A stretch of DNA of 64,000 nucleotides. Origin: Mycolicibacterium poriferae (GTDB taxonomy: Bacteria; Actinomycetota; Actinomycetes; Mycobacteriales; Mycobacteriaceae). Below the pieces are notes generated by a model. That model worked only from the letters and a program-made list of their open reading frames with translations, was not told the DNA's origin and did not search any database. The stretch is taken from assembly GCF_010728325.1 (NCBI RefSeq), contig NZ_AP022570.1, positions 5,394,001-5,458,000 of the forward strand, read 5' to 3'. Positions within the stretch are counted from its first letter, which is position 1. Each line of letters opens with the position of its first letter. The position numbers and the translations under genes were made by a program. This document shows, piece by piece, positions 37,173 to 45,673 of this stretch.

Positions 37173-38612
37173 CTACTCGGAGTCGCCCGATCCTCCGTCT
37201 GACTCCGAACCGCTGCCGTTGTCAGACCCGTCCGAGTCCGAACCGGTCGAGTCCGCGTCGGCGTCCGCCGATTCACTGTCCTCCGAACCGGATTCATCAT
37301 CGCCGGCGTTACTGCCGCCCTCGTCGCCGGTGACGTCGCCGGAGCCGTCCTCGGAAGCCTCCGCGTCAGCGTCCAGGGCCTCCTCCAATGCTGCAGCCTC
37401 CTCGGAGTTCTCGGCCTCGTCGGCGAGTCCCTCCTCGGCCCCTGTGGACCCCTCCGAACCTTCCGTCAGCTCGGCGGTAGCTTCGCCACCCTCGTCGGAC
37501 ACCTCCTCGGTGTCGATGGCTGGAGATTCGTCCACGACCTGGCCCTGAGCGTCGGCCGCCTCGCCCTCAGGAGCCGCGGCCGCGTCTGCCGTCTCCTCGG
37601 TCACCGACGCGTCGACAGCGGCCACAGCACCGCCGCCTCCCTCGGCGTCCTCCGAGGCGGCACCGGAGTCAGACGCCTGCTCCTCGTCCGTCTGGACGCT
37701 GGCCAACACCGCCGTGGGAACATCCGCCGGCCCGTTGGCCGCCGCTGCTGAGCCCTCCTCTTCCGGGGTGATGGCCGCCGCGATGGCCCTGGGCAGCGTC
37801 ACGACGAGGGCATGGACCAGACCGTCTTCGGAGAACAGTCCGGGGAACACACTTCCCGCCAGATTGGTGTAGCCGTTGAGTACCGCACCGACGACGGCGG
37901 CAGGGATGTTGATGACGGCGTTGAGCGCCGCGCCGATGTCGCCGTCGCCCAGCGCATCGAAGGTCTCTTGGAGGCTGTCGCCGAACGCGTTGACCGGCGC
38001 CAACACCGTACCGAGCGCCCCGAGGGCGATGGGCAGCACGGTATTTGGATCGGTGACCGTCTTGACGACGTTCGCGAAGTTCTGCGCCATCGTGCCCGGG
38101 ATGTCCAGCAGGCCACTTTCCAACACCGGGAAGGCGACGCTGATCACCGGCGCCAGGAACAGGGCCTGGGTCGCGGTTTCGATGGCACCGGCGATGTTGC
38201 CCGAGCTCAGTTGTTCGGCGGCCGTCTGGAGCTGAGCGCCCAACCCGAAGGCGTTGTCCGGGGACAGGTATTCCAGGAATCCGCCGATGGCTCCTATCCC
38301 GGCGGAGACGAGGGCCTCACCGTTGCTGAGCTGGTTGAGGATGAACTGACGGAGGATGGGGGCCGGGTCCGACAGCACCTCTTCGCCGAGTGAGGCCACG
38401 TTGCTGTATGCGGAGGAGACCACCTCTGCCCACGCGGCGAGGGGGTTCACCGTGGTAGCGAGCTGCAGGTCGGCGGTGGACACCGAAAACGCGGGATGGG
38501 TGTTCATGCCGGGAGGGCTCAGCGGCGTGGCAACCACCGGCGATACGGCGATGACGCTTGCGCCTGCCAGTGCAACACCCGAGGTGAGGTAGGACTTCGC
38601 AGCACGGTTCAT
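37173..38612 (-). CDS. Secreted mycobacterial protein with acidic Ser/Asp tail
   Basis: 479 aa. The N-terminus MNRAAKSYLTSGVALAGASVIAVSPVVATPL is a secretion signal. Residues 35-290 form an Ala/Leu-rich helical domain (AWAEVVSSAYSNVASLGEE, AFGLGAQLQTAAEQLSSGNIAGAIETA, NAVINIPAAVVGAVLNGYTNLAG), the type seen in many PE/PPE-adjacent mycobacterial exported proteins. The last 190 residues are low-complexity Glu/Asp/Ser/Ala, ending GSGSESDGGSGDSE, similar in style to the acidic spacers of the giant proteins at 1-17 kb. No PE or PPE motif at the start. Function unknown; surface exposure likely. ATG at 38612 with AAAGGAG eight bases upstream. Confidence 0.75.
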   Translation of the reverse strand: MNRAAKSYLTSGVALAGASVIAVSPVVATPLSPPGMNTHPAFSVSTADLQLATTVNPLAAWAEVVSSAYSNVASLGEEVLSDPAPILRQFILNQLSNGEALVSAGIGAIGGFLEYLSPDNAFGLGAQLQTAAEQLSSGNIAGAIETATQALFLAPVISVAFPVLESGLLDIPGTMAQNFANVVKTVTDPNTVLPIALGALGTVLAPVNAFGDSLQETFDALGDGDIGAALNAVINIPAAVVGAVLNGYTNLAGSVFPGLFSEDGLVHALVVTLPRAIAAAITPEEEGSAAAANGPADVPTAVLASVQTDEEQASDSGAASEDAEGGGGAVAAVDASVTEETADAAAAPEGEAADAQGQVVDESPAIDTEEVSDEGGEATAELTEGSEGSTGAEEGLADEAENSEEAAALEEALDADAEASEDGSGDVTGDEGGSNAGDDESGSEDSESADADADSTGSDSDGSDNGSGSESDGGSGDSE

Positions 38613-39144
38613 CTTGTCTCCTTTACCCGAACGTGATCTGTGCCACAGCTGAACCTACTCGCGGGTAAGGGCATTTGTATTGAGAACGTCAATTTGTTTC
38701 TAGGTCGTCCGAATCGGACAAATGCCTGTTCAGAGGCGCTGATATGTTGAGCTAATTTGCTGCACTGAACTTTCGTATAGGTTCGTTAATGGGTGGTGGC
38801 AAGTTCGCTTGGGCGGCTTCTCCGTGGGACGGCGTTGCCCCGCAGAAGCCGCGGTTTAACTTCGCTGAAACATGGCGCGTACTGCCAGTTTGTCGAGCGC
38901 ACGGCTTTGAATTCAACTCTCAGGACTTTGCCATCGGGTAGTGGCGCTGACGCAGGGCGCTGTGCACTCAGCACCGAGCGGCCGGTTCGGGGCAAACGCC
39001 CGCCGAAACCATCAAGAGGTTTGCTGGGGCCCTCGCGCGACCCAACCGTGAGCGCCCCAAACTCTGCACCGGTCAGCAGATGGATTTCGTTACAGATGTA
39101 GCTGATGATCTCCGCAATCCGGCGTTACGGGGCCGCCCGGGCGC
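38613..39144. other. 532-bp intergenic region with hairpin, no clear gene
   Basis: No convincing protein gene: both short frames (plus 38793-39101, minus 38786-38995) have atypical composition and no recognisable motif. An imperfect hairpin lies at 38813-38852 with 9-bp outer arms GCGGCTTCT and AGAAGCCGC. The part next to the secreted-protein gene (38640-38790) is AT-rich and probably its promoter; TATAGG at 38776-38781 could serve a plus-strand transcript. A small RNA is possible but not shown. Confidence 0.35.
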
Positions 39145-40704
39145 TCAGCCGCGGTCGGCGAGCACCTGTTGGACGGCGTTGTAACCAGGGATGAACGTGA
39201 TGCCCGGACCACCGTGGCACCCCGCGCTGCCCAGATAGAGCCCCTGCGTGGGTATCGGCTGATCGACATAACCCTTCGGCCCGGGCCGGTTCGGCCCCAT
39301 CTGCTCGGGGTGGATGAGACCGTGGCAGTAGTCGCCGCCGGGCGCACCGAACATGGTTCCCATGTGTTTGGGCGTGAAGGTGGTGTGCCGCAGGATCCGG
39401 CTCTCGAAGTCCGGTGCGAGCCGGGTGATCTTCTCGATGACCCGGCGCCCCATCTCGGACTTCATCTCGCCGTAGTTCAGGTCTCCCCCGATCGGAAACC
39501 AGAGCGAGAACGCCGACACCGCATGCTTTCCCGCGGGTGCGAGGCCGGGGTCATTGGCCGAGGGGATCTGCAGCGCAATCGCCGGATCGGCGGGCACCAC
39601 GCCGCGCGAGGAATCCTCCCACTGCTTCTGCAGATCCTCGGGTGTGGTGAAGATGCCGATCGCTGACTGGTAGTCGGGGTCGTTGAGCACTTCGTAGGGC
39701 TCGGCGAATGTCGGGGGTCCGTCGAGGGCGAAGTGCATCTGCAGATAGCTGCCCCGATGATCGATGTGGGAGAAGCGTTCCCGGAGCTCGCCGGGCACGG
39801 CGTTCGCATCGATCAACCCGTTGACGGTGAGGTCCGGGGCGACGGTGGAGACGACGACGGGAGCGCTCACCGTCGAGCCGTCCTCGGTGCGCACCCCGGT
39901 GACCCGGCCGTCGGTAACCAGGATCTCCTCCACTCTGGTGCGCAGGCGCAGCTCGCCGCCCGCCGCGGTGAACATCTGCAGCAGGTGGTCGGTCACCGCG
40001 CCCATGCCGCCGTGGAACTTCTTGATCAGGGTCGCGTTCTCGTCGGGAACCGCGAGCCCGAACGCCAATGCCGCAGCGCTGCCGGGGGTGGCCGGTCCGC
40101 GGTAGGTGGTGTTGACCGCCAGGAACGCCAGCATGCCGCGCAGCGCGCCGTGCTTCTCCTTGTCCGGCAGGTACCGGTCGAGGACGTCGGTGACCGAGCC
40201 GAACAGCATGTCGGTGATGGCCTGGCGTTCGAATTCGTTTGTCGCGCAGGCATACATCTCGTCGAGCGACTTGGGCGGCTGCGCGGCGTCGAACCGGCCC
40301 AGCGCCCGCGTGGGCGCCTGACACCAGGCCATCAGCCCGGCCATGCCGTTGACGGCGCCGGCGCCGTGTACCTCGTTGAGGTGGTTGAGCAGCTTCATCG
40401 GGTCGGTGTAGTAGACCACCGGGTCGTCGCCGACTCCCCGCAACTGCACCGACATCACCTCGAGATCGACGGTGGGCAGCTCCCCCAGTCCGAGCGCGTC
40501 GCTGACGACGGCCGAGGTGGGCACCTGGACCGAGCCGGCGATCTCGAAGCGGAACCCCTCGAACAGCTCGACGGTCGACGCCATTCCGCCGGCGTAGAGC
40601 TTGGCGTCGAGACACAGCGTGCGCAGCCCGGCCTGCTGCAGCAACGCGGCGGCGGTCAGGCCGTTGTGCCCGGCACCCACGACGATGGCGTCGAAGTCCG
40701 TCAT
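39145..40704 (-). CDS. Phytoene-desaturase-like FAD oxidoreductase
   Basis: 519 aa from the ATG at 40704 (MTDFDAIVVGAGHNGLTAAALLQQAG), a Rossmann FAD-binding motif at residues 8-13. Other CrtI/amine-oxidase family regions are YAGGMASTVELFEGFRFEIAGS, GGMGAVTDHLLQMFTAAGGELRLRTRVEEILVTDGRVTGV and the C-terminal FAD region GLYLGSAGCHGGPGITFIPGYNAVQQVL. Similar proteins in mycobacteria lie outside carotenoid clusters and their substrates are unknown. The upstream TetR gene (40777) and a palindrome in the 72-bp gap suggest local repression. Confidence 0.8.
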   Translation of the reverse strand: MTDFDAIVVGAGHNGLTAAALLQQAGLRTLCLDAKLYAGGMASTVELFEGFRFEIAGSVQVPTSAVVSDALGLGELPTVDLEVMSVQLRGVGDDPVVYYTDPMKLLNHLNEVHGAGAVNGMAGLMAWCQAPTRALGRFDAAQPPKSLDEMYACATNEFERQAITDMLFGSVTDVLDRYLPDKEKHGALRGMLAFLAVNTTYRGPATPGSAAALAFGLAVPDENATLIKKFHGGMGAVTDHLLQMFTAAGGELRLRTRVEEILVTDGRVTGVRTEDGSTVSAPVVVSTVAPDLTVNGLIDANAVPGELRERFSHIDHRGSYLQMHFALDGPPTFAEPYEVLNDPDYQSAIGIFTTPEDLQKQWEDSSRGVVPADPAIALQIPSANDPGLAPAGKHAVSAFSLWFPIGGDLNYGEMKSEMGRRVIEKITRLAPDFESRILRHTTFTPKHMGTMFGAPGGDYCHGLIHPEQMGPNRPGPKGYVDQPIPTQGLYLGSAGCHGGPGITFIPGYNAVQQVLADRG

Positions 40705-40730
40705 CGCCTGAGGCTGACACGGCCACGGAT

Positions 40731-40752
40731 GTTTTGTCAATATTGACGAAAC
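40731..40752. promoter_or_regulatory. Palindromic TetR-type operator overlapping a -35 box
   Basis: Two 11-bp half sites, GTTTTGTCAAT and ATTGACGAAAC, are inverted repeats with one mismatch. On the minus strand TTGACA inside it is a consensus -35 box for the FAD oxidoreductase gene, so binding would block its promoter. The likely ligand-binding repressor is the adjacent TetR protein (40777-41382). Confidence 0.6.
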
Positions 40753-40776
40753 TTCGGGATAACGCTGGCGCGTTGT

Positions 40777-41382
40777 CTACAGGTGTTCGTCGATGCCGGT
40801 ACGCAGGAGCTCCAGCGCGTGGCGGCACAGTCGGTCCAATTCGGGCAGCGAACGGTCCTGACCGAGCATCCACACCTCCATCGCCCCGAACACCGCCGCG
40901 GCGATGCAGCGCGCGGTCACTGTGATGTGCATGCGCGCCCCGGTGCCGGGCGCAGGCGGATCGGCTCCGGCGAGGTGTTCCTCGATCGCCTCGGCGAAGT
41001 CGGCCTCGACCTGGCGGATGTGCCGGACGATGCGGCCGGCGTCGAGTTCCCGCGCACGCATCGCGGCGATCTCGGTGACGGCCCAGCCGTCGTAGGGCGA
41101 GGCCATGATCGCCGACTGCACCGATTCGATGATCGACTCCTCGGGCGCCCGCGCCGCCAGCGCGGCCCGGAACCAGTGCAGGCCCGCGTCGTAGTCGGCG
41201 AACAGGAGATCATGCTTGGACGCGAAATGCCGGTAGAACGTGCGCAGTGACACGCCGGCATCGGCGGCGATCTGCTCGGCGGAGGTGTCCTCGACGCCCT
41301 GGGCCAGGAACCGCACCACCGCGGCCCGTCGCAGCGCCTCACGCGTGCGCTCGCTGCGCGCCGTCTGGGCAGGCCGGACCAT
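40777..41382 (-). CDS. TetR-family transcriptional regulator
   Basis: 201 aa. N-terminal HTH: RSERTREALRRAAVVRFLAQGVEDTSAEQIAADAGVSLRTFYRHFASKHDLLFADYD. The C-terminal ligand domain has IRHIRQVEADFAEAIEEHL and ends in LLRTGIDEHL. It lies directly upstream of the FAD oxidoreductase gene in the same direction, with a palindromic operator candidate between them, so it probably represses that gene. Only 20 bp separates it from the second TetR gene upstream. Confidence 0.88.
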   Translation of the reverse strand: MVRPAQTARSERTREALRRAAVVRFLAQGVEDTSAEQIAADAGVSLRTFYRHFASKHDLLFADYDAGLHWFRAALAARAPEESIIESVQSAIMASPYDGWAVTEIAAMRARELDAGRIVRHIRQVEADFAEAIEEHLAGADPPAPGTGARMHITVTARCIAAAVFGAMEVWMLGQDRSLPELDRLCRHALELLRTGIDEHL

Positions 41383-41402
41383 GCTGCGTAAGGTACCGCG
41401 CC

Positions 41403-41975
41403 TCAGTGCGGGTGCGGGCTCAGCAGCGCAATGGAGGCGTCGACGGCCTCCTCGGTGACGTCGCCCATCCGGCCGCCTTCCTCGACGGTGATGGCGGTCA
41501 GTTCCCGCAAACCGCCCAGCAGCATGATGCTGCGCCGCCGCGACACCGGCCCGATGCCCGCGGCGCGGAACTCGTCGGTGGCGCCGAGCGCGCCCACCAT
41601 GTCGATGAAATGATCCATCGCGTCGCGTTGCAGTCCGCGCGCCGCCGCACCCAACGCCGGCACGTCACGGATCCAGCTCAGCATCAGCGCCGAACGCGCC
41701 TCGGCGGACGAGATCCACGCCTCGACGGCCTGACGGACCTGTTTCTGCCAGGGGGCGCTCGGATCGACCGCGCGCGAGATCTGGTTGATCTGATCGGCGT
41801 TGGCCTCGGAGAGCAACGCGACGAAACACGCTTCCTTGCTGTCGAAGTGTTCGTAGAAGGTGCGGCGCGAGGTTCTGGCCCGGCGCACGATGTCGGCGAC
41901 GGTCGTCTTGGCATAGCCGTCGTCGGCGATGGACGCCTCCAGGGCATCGAGCAGGCGCTGACGGAAGTCGTTCAT
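41403..41975 (-). CDS. TetR-family transcriptional regulator
   Basis: 190 aa. HTH at the N-terminus: FRQRLLDALEASIADDGYAKTTVADIVRRARTSRRTFYEHFDSKEACFVALL. The effector domain includes VRQAVEAWISSAEARSALMLSWIRDVPALG and RRRSIMLLGGLRELTAITVEEGG. Not closely similar to the neighbouring TetR. Its stop lies 20 bp from the next gene, so the two regulator genes are probably co-transcribed. Target unknown. It starts 21 bp after the chorismate mutase stop. Confidence 0.85.
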   Translation of the reverse strand: MNDFRQRLLDALEASIADDGYAKTTVADIVRRARTSRRTFYEHFDSKEACFVALLSEANADQINQISRAVDPSAPWQKQVRQAVEAWISSAEARSALMLSWIRDVPALGAAARGLQRDAMDHFIDMVGALGATDEFRAAGIGPVSRRRSIMLLGGLRELTAITVEEGGRMGDVTEEAVDASIALLSPHPH

Positions 41976-41996
41976 GGCAGGCCCATGATCCCACGC

Positions 41997-42560
41997 CTAG
42001 GGGCAGTAGCTACGGGTGGCGAAGCCGAGGGCCTGCCGGTAGAGATCGTCCAGGCCGCGGGCCTGGGCCACCGCGTCGGTCGCGACGCTCAGATCGGTGC
42101 GGCACGACGGCGCATGCAGGGCGGGCCACTGCCCGGCCATCTCCGCGACCATCTCGCGGTTCAGCGCGTCGATCGTGGCACGCGAGGCCGCCAGGTCCGG
42201 TGCGTCGGCGGGAGCCGTCGCCGGATCGAGCTTCCAGCCCGCGAGCCGGGCGTACTCCACGGCGACGGTGGCGTCGATCTGGTTGCGGAACGCGGTGGTG
42301 ACGTAGGCCGGGTCGATCCGGTGTGTGCGCGCCTCCTCGGCAACGGTGTCGAGCACCTGCTGCTCGCGCACCGGGTCCTGGATCAGTCCGCCGTCGTGCA
42401 GCTTGGCGGCCGCGACGGGATCGGCGATCTGCAGGCGTTCGGCGGCGGCGTCCACCAGGGGCAGCAACGGATTCTGCGGTTGCGCGGCCGCGACCGGGGC
42501 AAGCAGCAGAGCCAGGCCGAGGGCCAGGCTGGCGAGGGTGGAGACGATCCGAGGACTCAT
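41997..42560 (-). CDS. Secreted chorismate mutase (AroQ gamma type)
   Basis: 187 aa with a signal peptide (ASLALGLALLLAPVAAAQ). The mature part is all-helical and resembles M. tuberculosis Rv1885c: LLPLVDAAAERLQIADPVAAAKLHDGGLIQDPVREQQVLDTVAEEA with the active-site Arg/Lys, then DPAYVTTAFRNQIDATVAVEY. Cysteines near the C-terminus (PSCRTDL, RSYCP) fit the disulfide known in that protein. It converts chorismate to prephenate outside the cytoplasm; the biological reason is unclear. It starts next to the tRNA-Phe gene, 4 bp away. Confidence 0.88.
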   Translation of the reverse strand: MSPRIVSTLASLALGLALLLAPVAAAQPQNPLLPLVDAAAERLQIADPVAAAKLHDGGLIQDPVREQQVLDTVAEEARTHRIDPAYVTTAFRNQIDATVAVEYARLAGWKLDPATAPADAPDLAASRATIDALNREMVAEMAGQWPALHAPSCRTDLSVATDAVAQARGLDDLYRQALGFATRSYCP

Positions 42561-42564
42561 CGAG

Positions 42565-42638
42565 TGGCCAGGGCCGGGATCGAACCGGCGACCTTCCGCT
42601 TTTCAGGCGGACGCTCGTACCAACTGAGCTACCTGGCC
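42565..42638 (-). tRNA. tRNA-Phe (GAA)
   Basis: 74 nt, acceptor GGCCAGG/CCTGGCC with discriminator A. Anticodon loop CTGAAAA gives GAA. D-arm GCTCAGTTGGT and T-loop GGTTCGATCC are canonical. CCA is not encoded. Confidence 0.97.
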
Positions 42639-42681
42639 GGACGGCACCGATCACTCGCTACCGAGTGCCTCGCCGCAATGG

Positions 42682-42755
42682 CGACCCTGACGGGACTCGA
42701 ACCCGCGACCTCCGCCGTGACAGGGCGGCGCGCTAACCAACTGCGCCACAGGGCC
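42682..42755 (-). tRNA. tRNA-Asp (GTC)
   Basis: 74 nt. Acceptor GGCCCTG pairs with CAGGGTC (one G-U); anticodon loop CTGTCAC gives GTC. D-arm GCGCAGTTGGTTAGCGC and T-arm GCGGGTTCGAGTCCCGT are canonical. Confidence 0.97.
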
Positions 42756-42791
42756 TTACTGTGCAACTCCCGTCGAGACGGTCGCCACGCG

Positions 42792-42864
42792 TACCCCCTA
42801 CGGGATTCGAACCCGCGCTACCGCCTTGAAAGGGCGGCGTCCTAGGCCGCTAGACGAAGGGGGC
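42792..42864 (-). tRNA. tRNA-Glu (TTC)
   Basis: 73 nt. Acceptor GCCCCCT pairs with AGGGGGT; anticodon loop CTTTCAA gives TTC. Probably co-transcribed with the Asp and Phe genes from the gap 42865-42983, which also serves the divergent tRNA-Lys. Confidence 0.97.
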
Positions 42865-42983
42865 CAGCCGAATCTCTCCGGGGTACTCGCAACGACGTTC
42901 CGTTGGGAGCTTCGATAGCTTAGGGTACCGAGCCCCAAATCCTCAAACGAGCAGCCCACCGCTATCCTTTTGCAGGACGCCAC

Positions 42984-43056
42984 GCCCCTATAGCTCAGTT
43001 GGTAGAGCTACGGACTTTTAATCCGCAGGTCCCAGGTTCGAGCCCTGGTGGGGGCA
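42984..43056 (+). tRNA. tRNA-Lys (TTT)
   Basis: 73 nt. Acceptor GCCCCTA pairs with TGGGGGC (one U-G); anticodon loop CTTTTAA gives TTT. A -10-like TATCCT lies at 42963-42968. Divergent from the three minus-strand tRNA genes. Confidence 0.97.
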
Positions 43057-43065
43057 CAGCAGGAG

Positions 43066-43096
43066 CGCTGGCACCGCCGCTACGGCGGTGTCAGCG
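43066..43096. terminator. Hairpin between tRNA-Lys and M15-like gene
   Basis: Fourteen-pair stem (CGCTGGCACCGCCG with CGGCGGTGTCAGCG, one G-U) and a 3-base loop. It overlaps the stop codon of the convergent minus-strand gene and could end both transcripts. Confidence 0.65.
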
Positions 43097-43804
43097 GAAG
43101 TAGACCTCGTTGCCGGAGGGGTATCCGCCGCCGGTCGTGGTGACGTGCACATGGTCGTAGTGCCCGTATCCACCGGAGCGCGCGCCGCCGGGGGTGTAGT
43201 ACACGCCACGCCAGATGGCGTCCTGGATGCCGAACCGCTCGGCGTTGTTCATCACGTAGGCCACGATCTGGTTGCCCAGCGCGATCCCCGTCTGCGAGCC
43301 CGGGTTGGGGATCATCACGTCGAGTGCGAGGCCGTCGGGATGCCAGCGCAGCGCGTCCTGGCGTACGCCGCCGATGTTGTTGATCTCGGGGAACACCGCA
43401 CTGATGCTGCGGGCAGTGAGGATCGTGCGGACCTGCAGGCCGCTCTCGGGGGCGACGCCGGCGGGCAGGGTGCGGCTGACGACGCGCCACCGGGAAGCCG
43501 CAAGAGCTGCCTCCTCCACGGGCGCGCCGGCGTCGACGATGGTGAAGGGGGCGGGCGGCTGCGCGACAGGCGCGGCCACGATCTCGACGCAGCACGGCGG
43601 TTCTGCGGCCGCAGCGTTGGCGTCGGCGCCCGGAGGCTTGGTGTCGGCGGCCACCGGGGTGGCCTCCGCGACCGGCTGGGCGGCGATCTCGGTGACGGGT
43701 CCCGGATCTCCCTTGCCGACCAAGAGGACAGCGGCCGGCGCGCACACCGAGGCCACATACACCGCCGGGTTGCGTCGCTTCTTGACTATCGAGTGACGAC
43801 CCAC
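43091..43804 (-). CDS. Secreted protein with M15-like (DHVHV) domain
   Basis: 237 aa from the GTG at 43804 (VGRHSIVKKRRN), preferred because MGRHS is a common actinobacterial start; a longer start at 43843 is possible. Basic start, hydrophobic signal (VYVASVCAPAAVLLV), Pro/Ala-rich linker, then a C-terminal domain of about 120 residues. That domain carries INNIGGVRQDALRWHPDGLALDVMIPN and GGYGHYDHVHVTT; the Asp and His layout recalls M15 peptidases and the ARB_07466-like domain. It might act on peptidoglycan or bind it; activity is not established. Two vicinal cysteines (CC) lie in the linker. Confidence 0.65.
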   Translation of the reverse strand: MGRHSIVKKRRNPAVYVASVCAPAAVLLVGKGDPGPVTEIAAQPVAEATPVAADTKPPGADANAAAAEPPCCVEIVAAPVAQPPAPFTIVDAGAPVEEAALAASRWRVVSRTLPAGVAPESGLQVRTILTARSISAVFPEINNIGGVRQDALRWHPDGLALDVMIPNPGSQTGIALGNQIVAYVMNNAERFGIQDAIWRGVYYTPGGARSGGYGHYDHVHVTTTGGGYPSGNEVYFR

Positions 43805-43970
43805 GTCTAGCAAGATACGGAAAAAAGCCGCAATGTACAGCACCGCGAGTCATTTCTGAATACGACGCGCGGATCGTTACCGGACCGGAACTGGCCGGTT
43901 AGCATCGCTCCATCCCAGGGTGGCACAGTCCCTCGTCCACGTCATTTCCGCAGGTCAGTCGTGCTGACTG

Positions 43971-44873
43971 TCAGAGCGCAAGCACCAGCGCGGCAACCAG
44001 CACAACGGCCAGCACGACAGCTGCGGCGGACAACACCACACCGGTGCGCTGGGGCCGCGCGACGGGCGGATCGAGGCTGGCGCGCATCTGCTGCGCGGTG
44101 GCGAAACGCCAGCGCGGATCCCGCGCCATCGCCCGTTCGATGGTGGTGACCAGAGCGGGGTCGACGTCCGGTCGCAGGGCACTGAGCGGCGGCAGCCGCC
44201 CGGCGTTGATGGCGTCGGCCAACGCGGCGAGGTTCTCCTGCGGATAGGCACGCCGGGCGGTGAGCGCCTCGTAGCCGACCACACCGAGGGCGTAGAGGTC
44301 GTCGCTGGCGGTGGCGGGCCGCCCGGCGATGCGGTCGGCCGGCAGATAGGCCATGGTGCCGAAGACCCGGTTCGTCAGCGTCTGCGGGGTGTCGGCACTC
44401 TTGGCCACGCCGAAATCGGCGATCTTCACTCCCCCGAACGGGGTGAACAGGATGTTGGCCGGCTTGATGTCGCGGTGCAGCACGCCGCTGGAGTGCGCCG
44501 CCTGCAACGCCGAGAGCACGTCGCGCAGGATGGCGCGGACGTGATCGGCCGGGAGCGGCCCGGATCGCGCGAGAACGTCGGCCAGGCTCTGGCCGGGCAG
44601 GCGCTCCAGCACGATGTAGTGGCGGCCTTCGTGGACTCCGGTGTCGTGCACGGCGACCACGTGCGGATGGTTCACCACCGCGGCGGCCCGCGCTTCGGTC
44701 GCGAACCGGCGCCGGGTGTCGGGCTGGGTGCTCGCCCCCGGATAGAGCAGTTTGACCGCGACCGGGCGGCCGAGCTGGCGGTCCCAGGCGTCCCGGACCT
44801 CGGCCATACCGCCGCGGCCGAGCACGCCGCGCAGCTCGTAGCGTCCGCCGAGGACCTCCTGCTGCGCGTGCAT
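43971..44873 (-). CDS. Ser/Thr protein kinase with C-terminal membrane helix
   Basis: 300 aa. Kinase core: glycine loop LGRGGMAEV (18-26), Lys41 (VAVKLL), HRDIKPAN (133-140), DFG (153-155) and GTMAYLPADRIAG in the activation segment. After the kinase domain comes one hydrophobic helix (about 278-300, VVLSAAAVVLAVVLVAALVLAL) and no extracellular sensor, unlike PknA, B or D. It sits between an M15-like and a YkuD gene, so a cell-wall theme is possible. All catalytic residues are present. I could not assign it to a named Pkn. Confidence 0.88.
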   Translation of the reverse strand: MHAQQEVLGGRYELRGVLGRGGMAEVRDAWDRQLGRPVAVKLLYPGASTQPDTRRRFATEARAAAVVNHPHVVAVHDTGVHEGRHYIVLERLPGQSLADVLARSGPLPADHVRAILRDVLSALQAAHSSGVLHRDIKPANILFTPFGGVKIADFGVAKSADTPQTLTNRVFGTMAYLPADRIAGRPATASDDLYALGVVGYEALTARRAYPQENLAALADAINAGRLPPLSALRPDVDPALVTTIERAMARDPRWRFATAQQMRASLDPPVARPQRTGVVLSAAAVVLAVVLVAALVLAL

Positions 44874-44991
44874 CTTTCCAAGCTAGCCAAACCCCGCGCT
44901 CGACAAACCTCACCACACCGCGTCGAGACTGCACTCTGTGCGGGAAACTGCGAGTACACGGCGCAGCCAGCGCAGCACCGACGCAGGAAGT

Positions 44992-45654
44992 TCAGGCCGT
45001 CGGCGGAGGGCCGGTCAGCCCCACCCCGATGGTGATCTCGGGCTGGGCGGCGGGGTCGAGCCATTCCAGTACCGAGCGCATCTCATCACGCGCTATGGCC
45101 ACGCATCCCCAGGTCGGTTCACCGTCGGACACGTGCAGGAATATGCCTGCCGACCTGCCCGGAATGCGCTCCGGGTTGTGATCGATGAGCACGGCGTAGT
45201 CGTAGATGCCACCGGAGTCGTACAGGTTCTCGGCGTCGTCGGAGTCGATCTCGGGGGCGTGCACGTGGGTGTTGTAGGTCGGTGAGTCGACGTCCTCGTC
45301 CCACCAGTCCTCGTCGGTGGCCTGGAAATAGGGCATCCGCGTGCCGGGGTTGGGTTCCCGACCGAAGGCCTGTCCGAGTGGGAACGTGCCCACCGGGGTG
45401 CGGAACACATCGTCTTGCGGGGCACCGACACCGAGCTCACCCAGATCGGCACGGACGGGCCCCAGCACCTCTCGCCACTGCGCACCGTCACGCTGGTAGG
45501 CCGTCAACGTGGCAACCGGCGAGTCGGCGGCCGGAGAGCTGACCACGATCAGCTGACGGGGTGCGGGCGGCTCTGCACCTGCACTACCGGCTAGCGCTGT
45601 CGCAGCGAGAACCGCCATCGCAGAACCGAATCCCGCCCCCCGCGACCAACGCAT
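44992..45654 (-). CDS. Secreted YkuD-family (L,D-transpeptidase-like) protein
   Basis: 220 aa from the ATG at 45654 (MRWSRGAGFGS; a GTG at 45660 is possible). Signal sequence MAVLAATALAGSAGA. The domain has VFRTPVGTFPLGQAFG, DYAVLIDHNPERIPGRSAGIFLHVSDGEPTWGCVAI, where His and Cys fit the YkuD HX(14-17)SXGC pattern except that the usual Ser is replaced by Trp (TWGC). Resembles Rv0309-type proteins. Cross-linking activity is therefore uncertain. The 117-bp gap to the kinase gene (44874-44991) holds nothing else recognised. Confidence 0.75.
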   Translation of the reverse strand: MRWSRGAGFGSAMAVLAATALAGSAGAEPPAPRQLIVVSSPAADSPVATLTAYQRDGAQWREVLGPVRADLGELGVGAPQDDVFRTPVGTFPLGQAFGREPNPGTRMPYFQATDEDWWDEDVDSPTYNTHVHAPEIDSDDAENLYDSGGIYDYAVLIDHNPERIPGRSAGIFLHVSDGEPTWGCVAIARDEMRSVLEWLDPAAQPEITIGVGLTGPPPTA

Positions 45655-45673
45655 CGGCACACTGTAGCGGGGC

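Noticed and set aside
38793..39101. 102-aa plus-strand protein
   Set aside because: Arg/Ser/Pro-rich, no motif, GTG start without ribosome site; likely chance frame.
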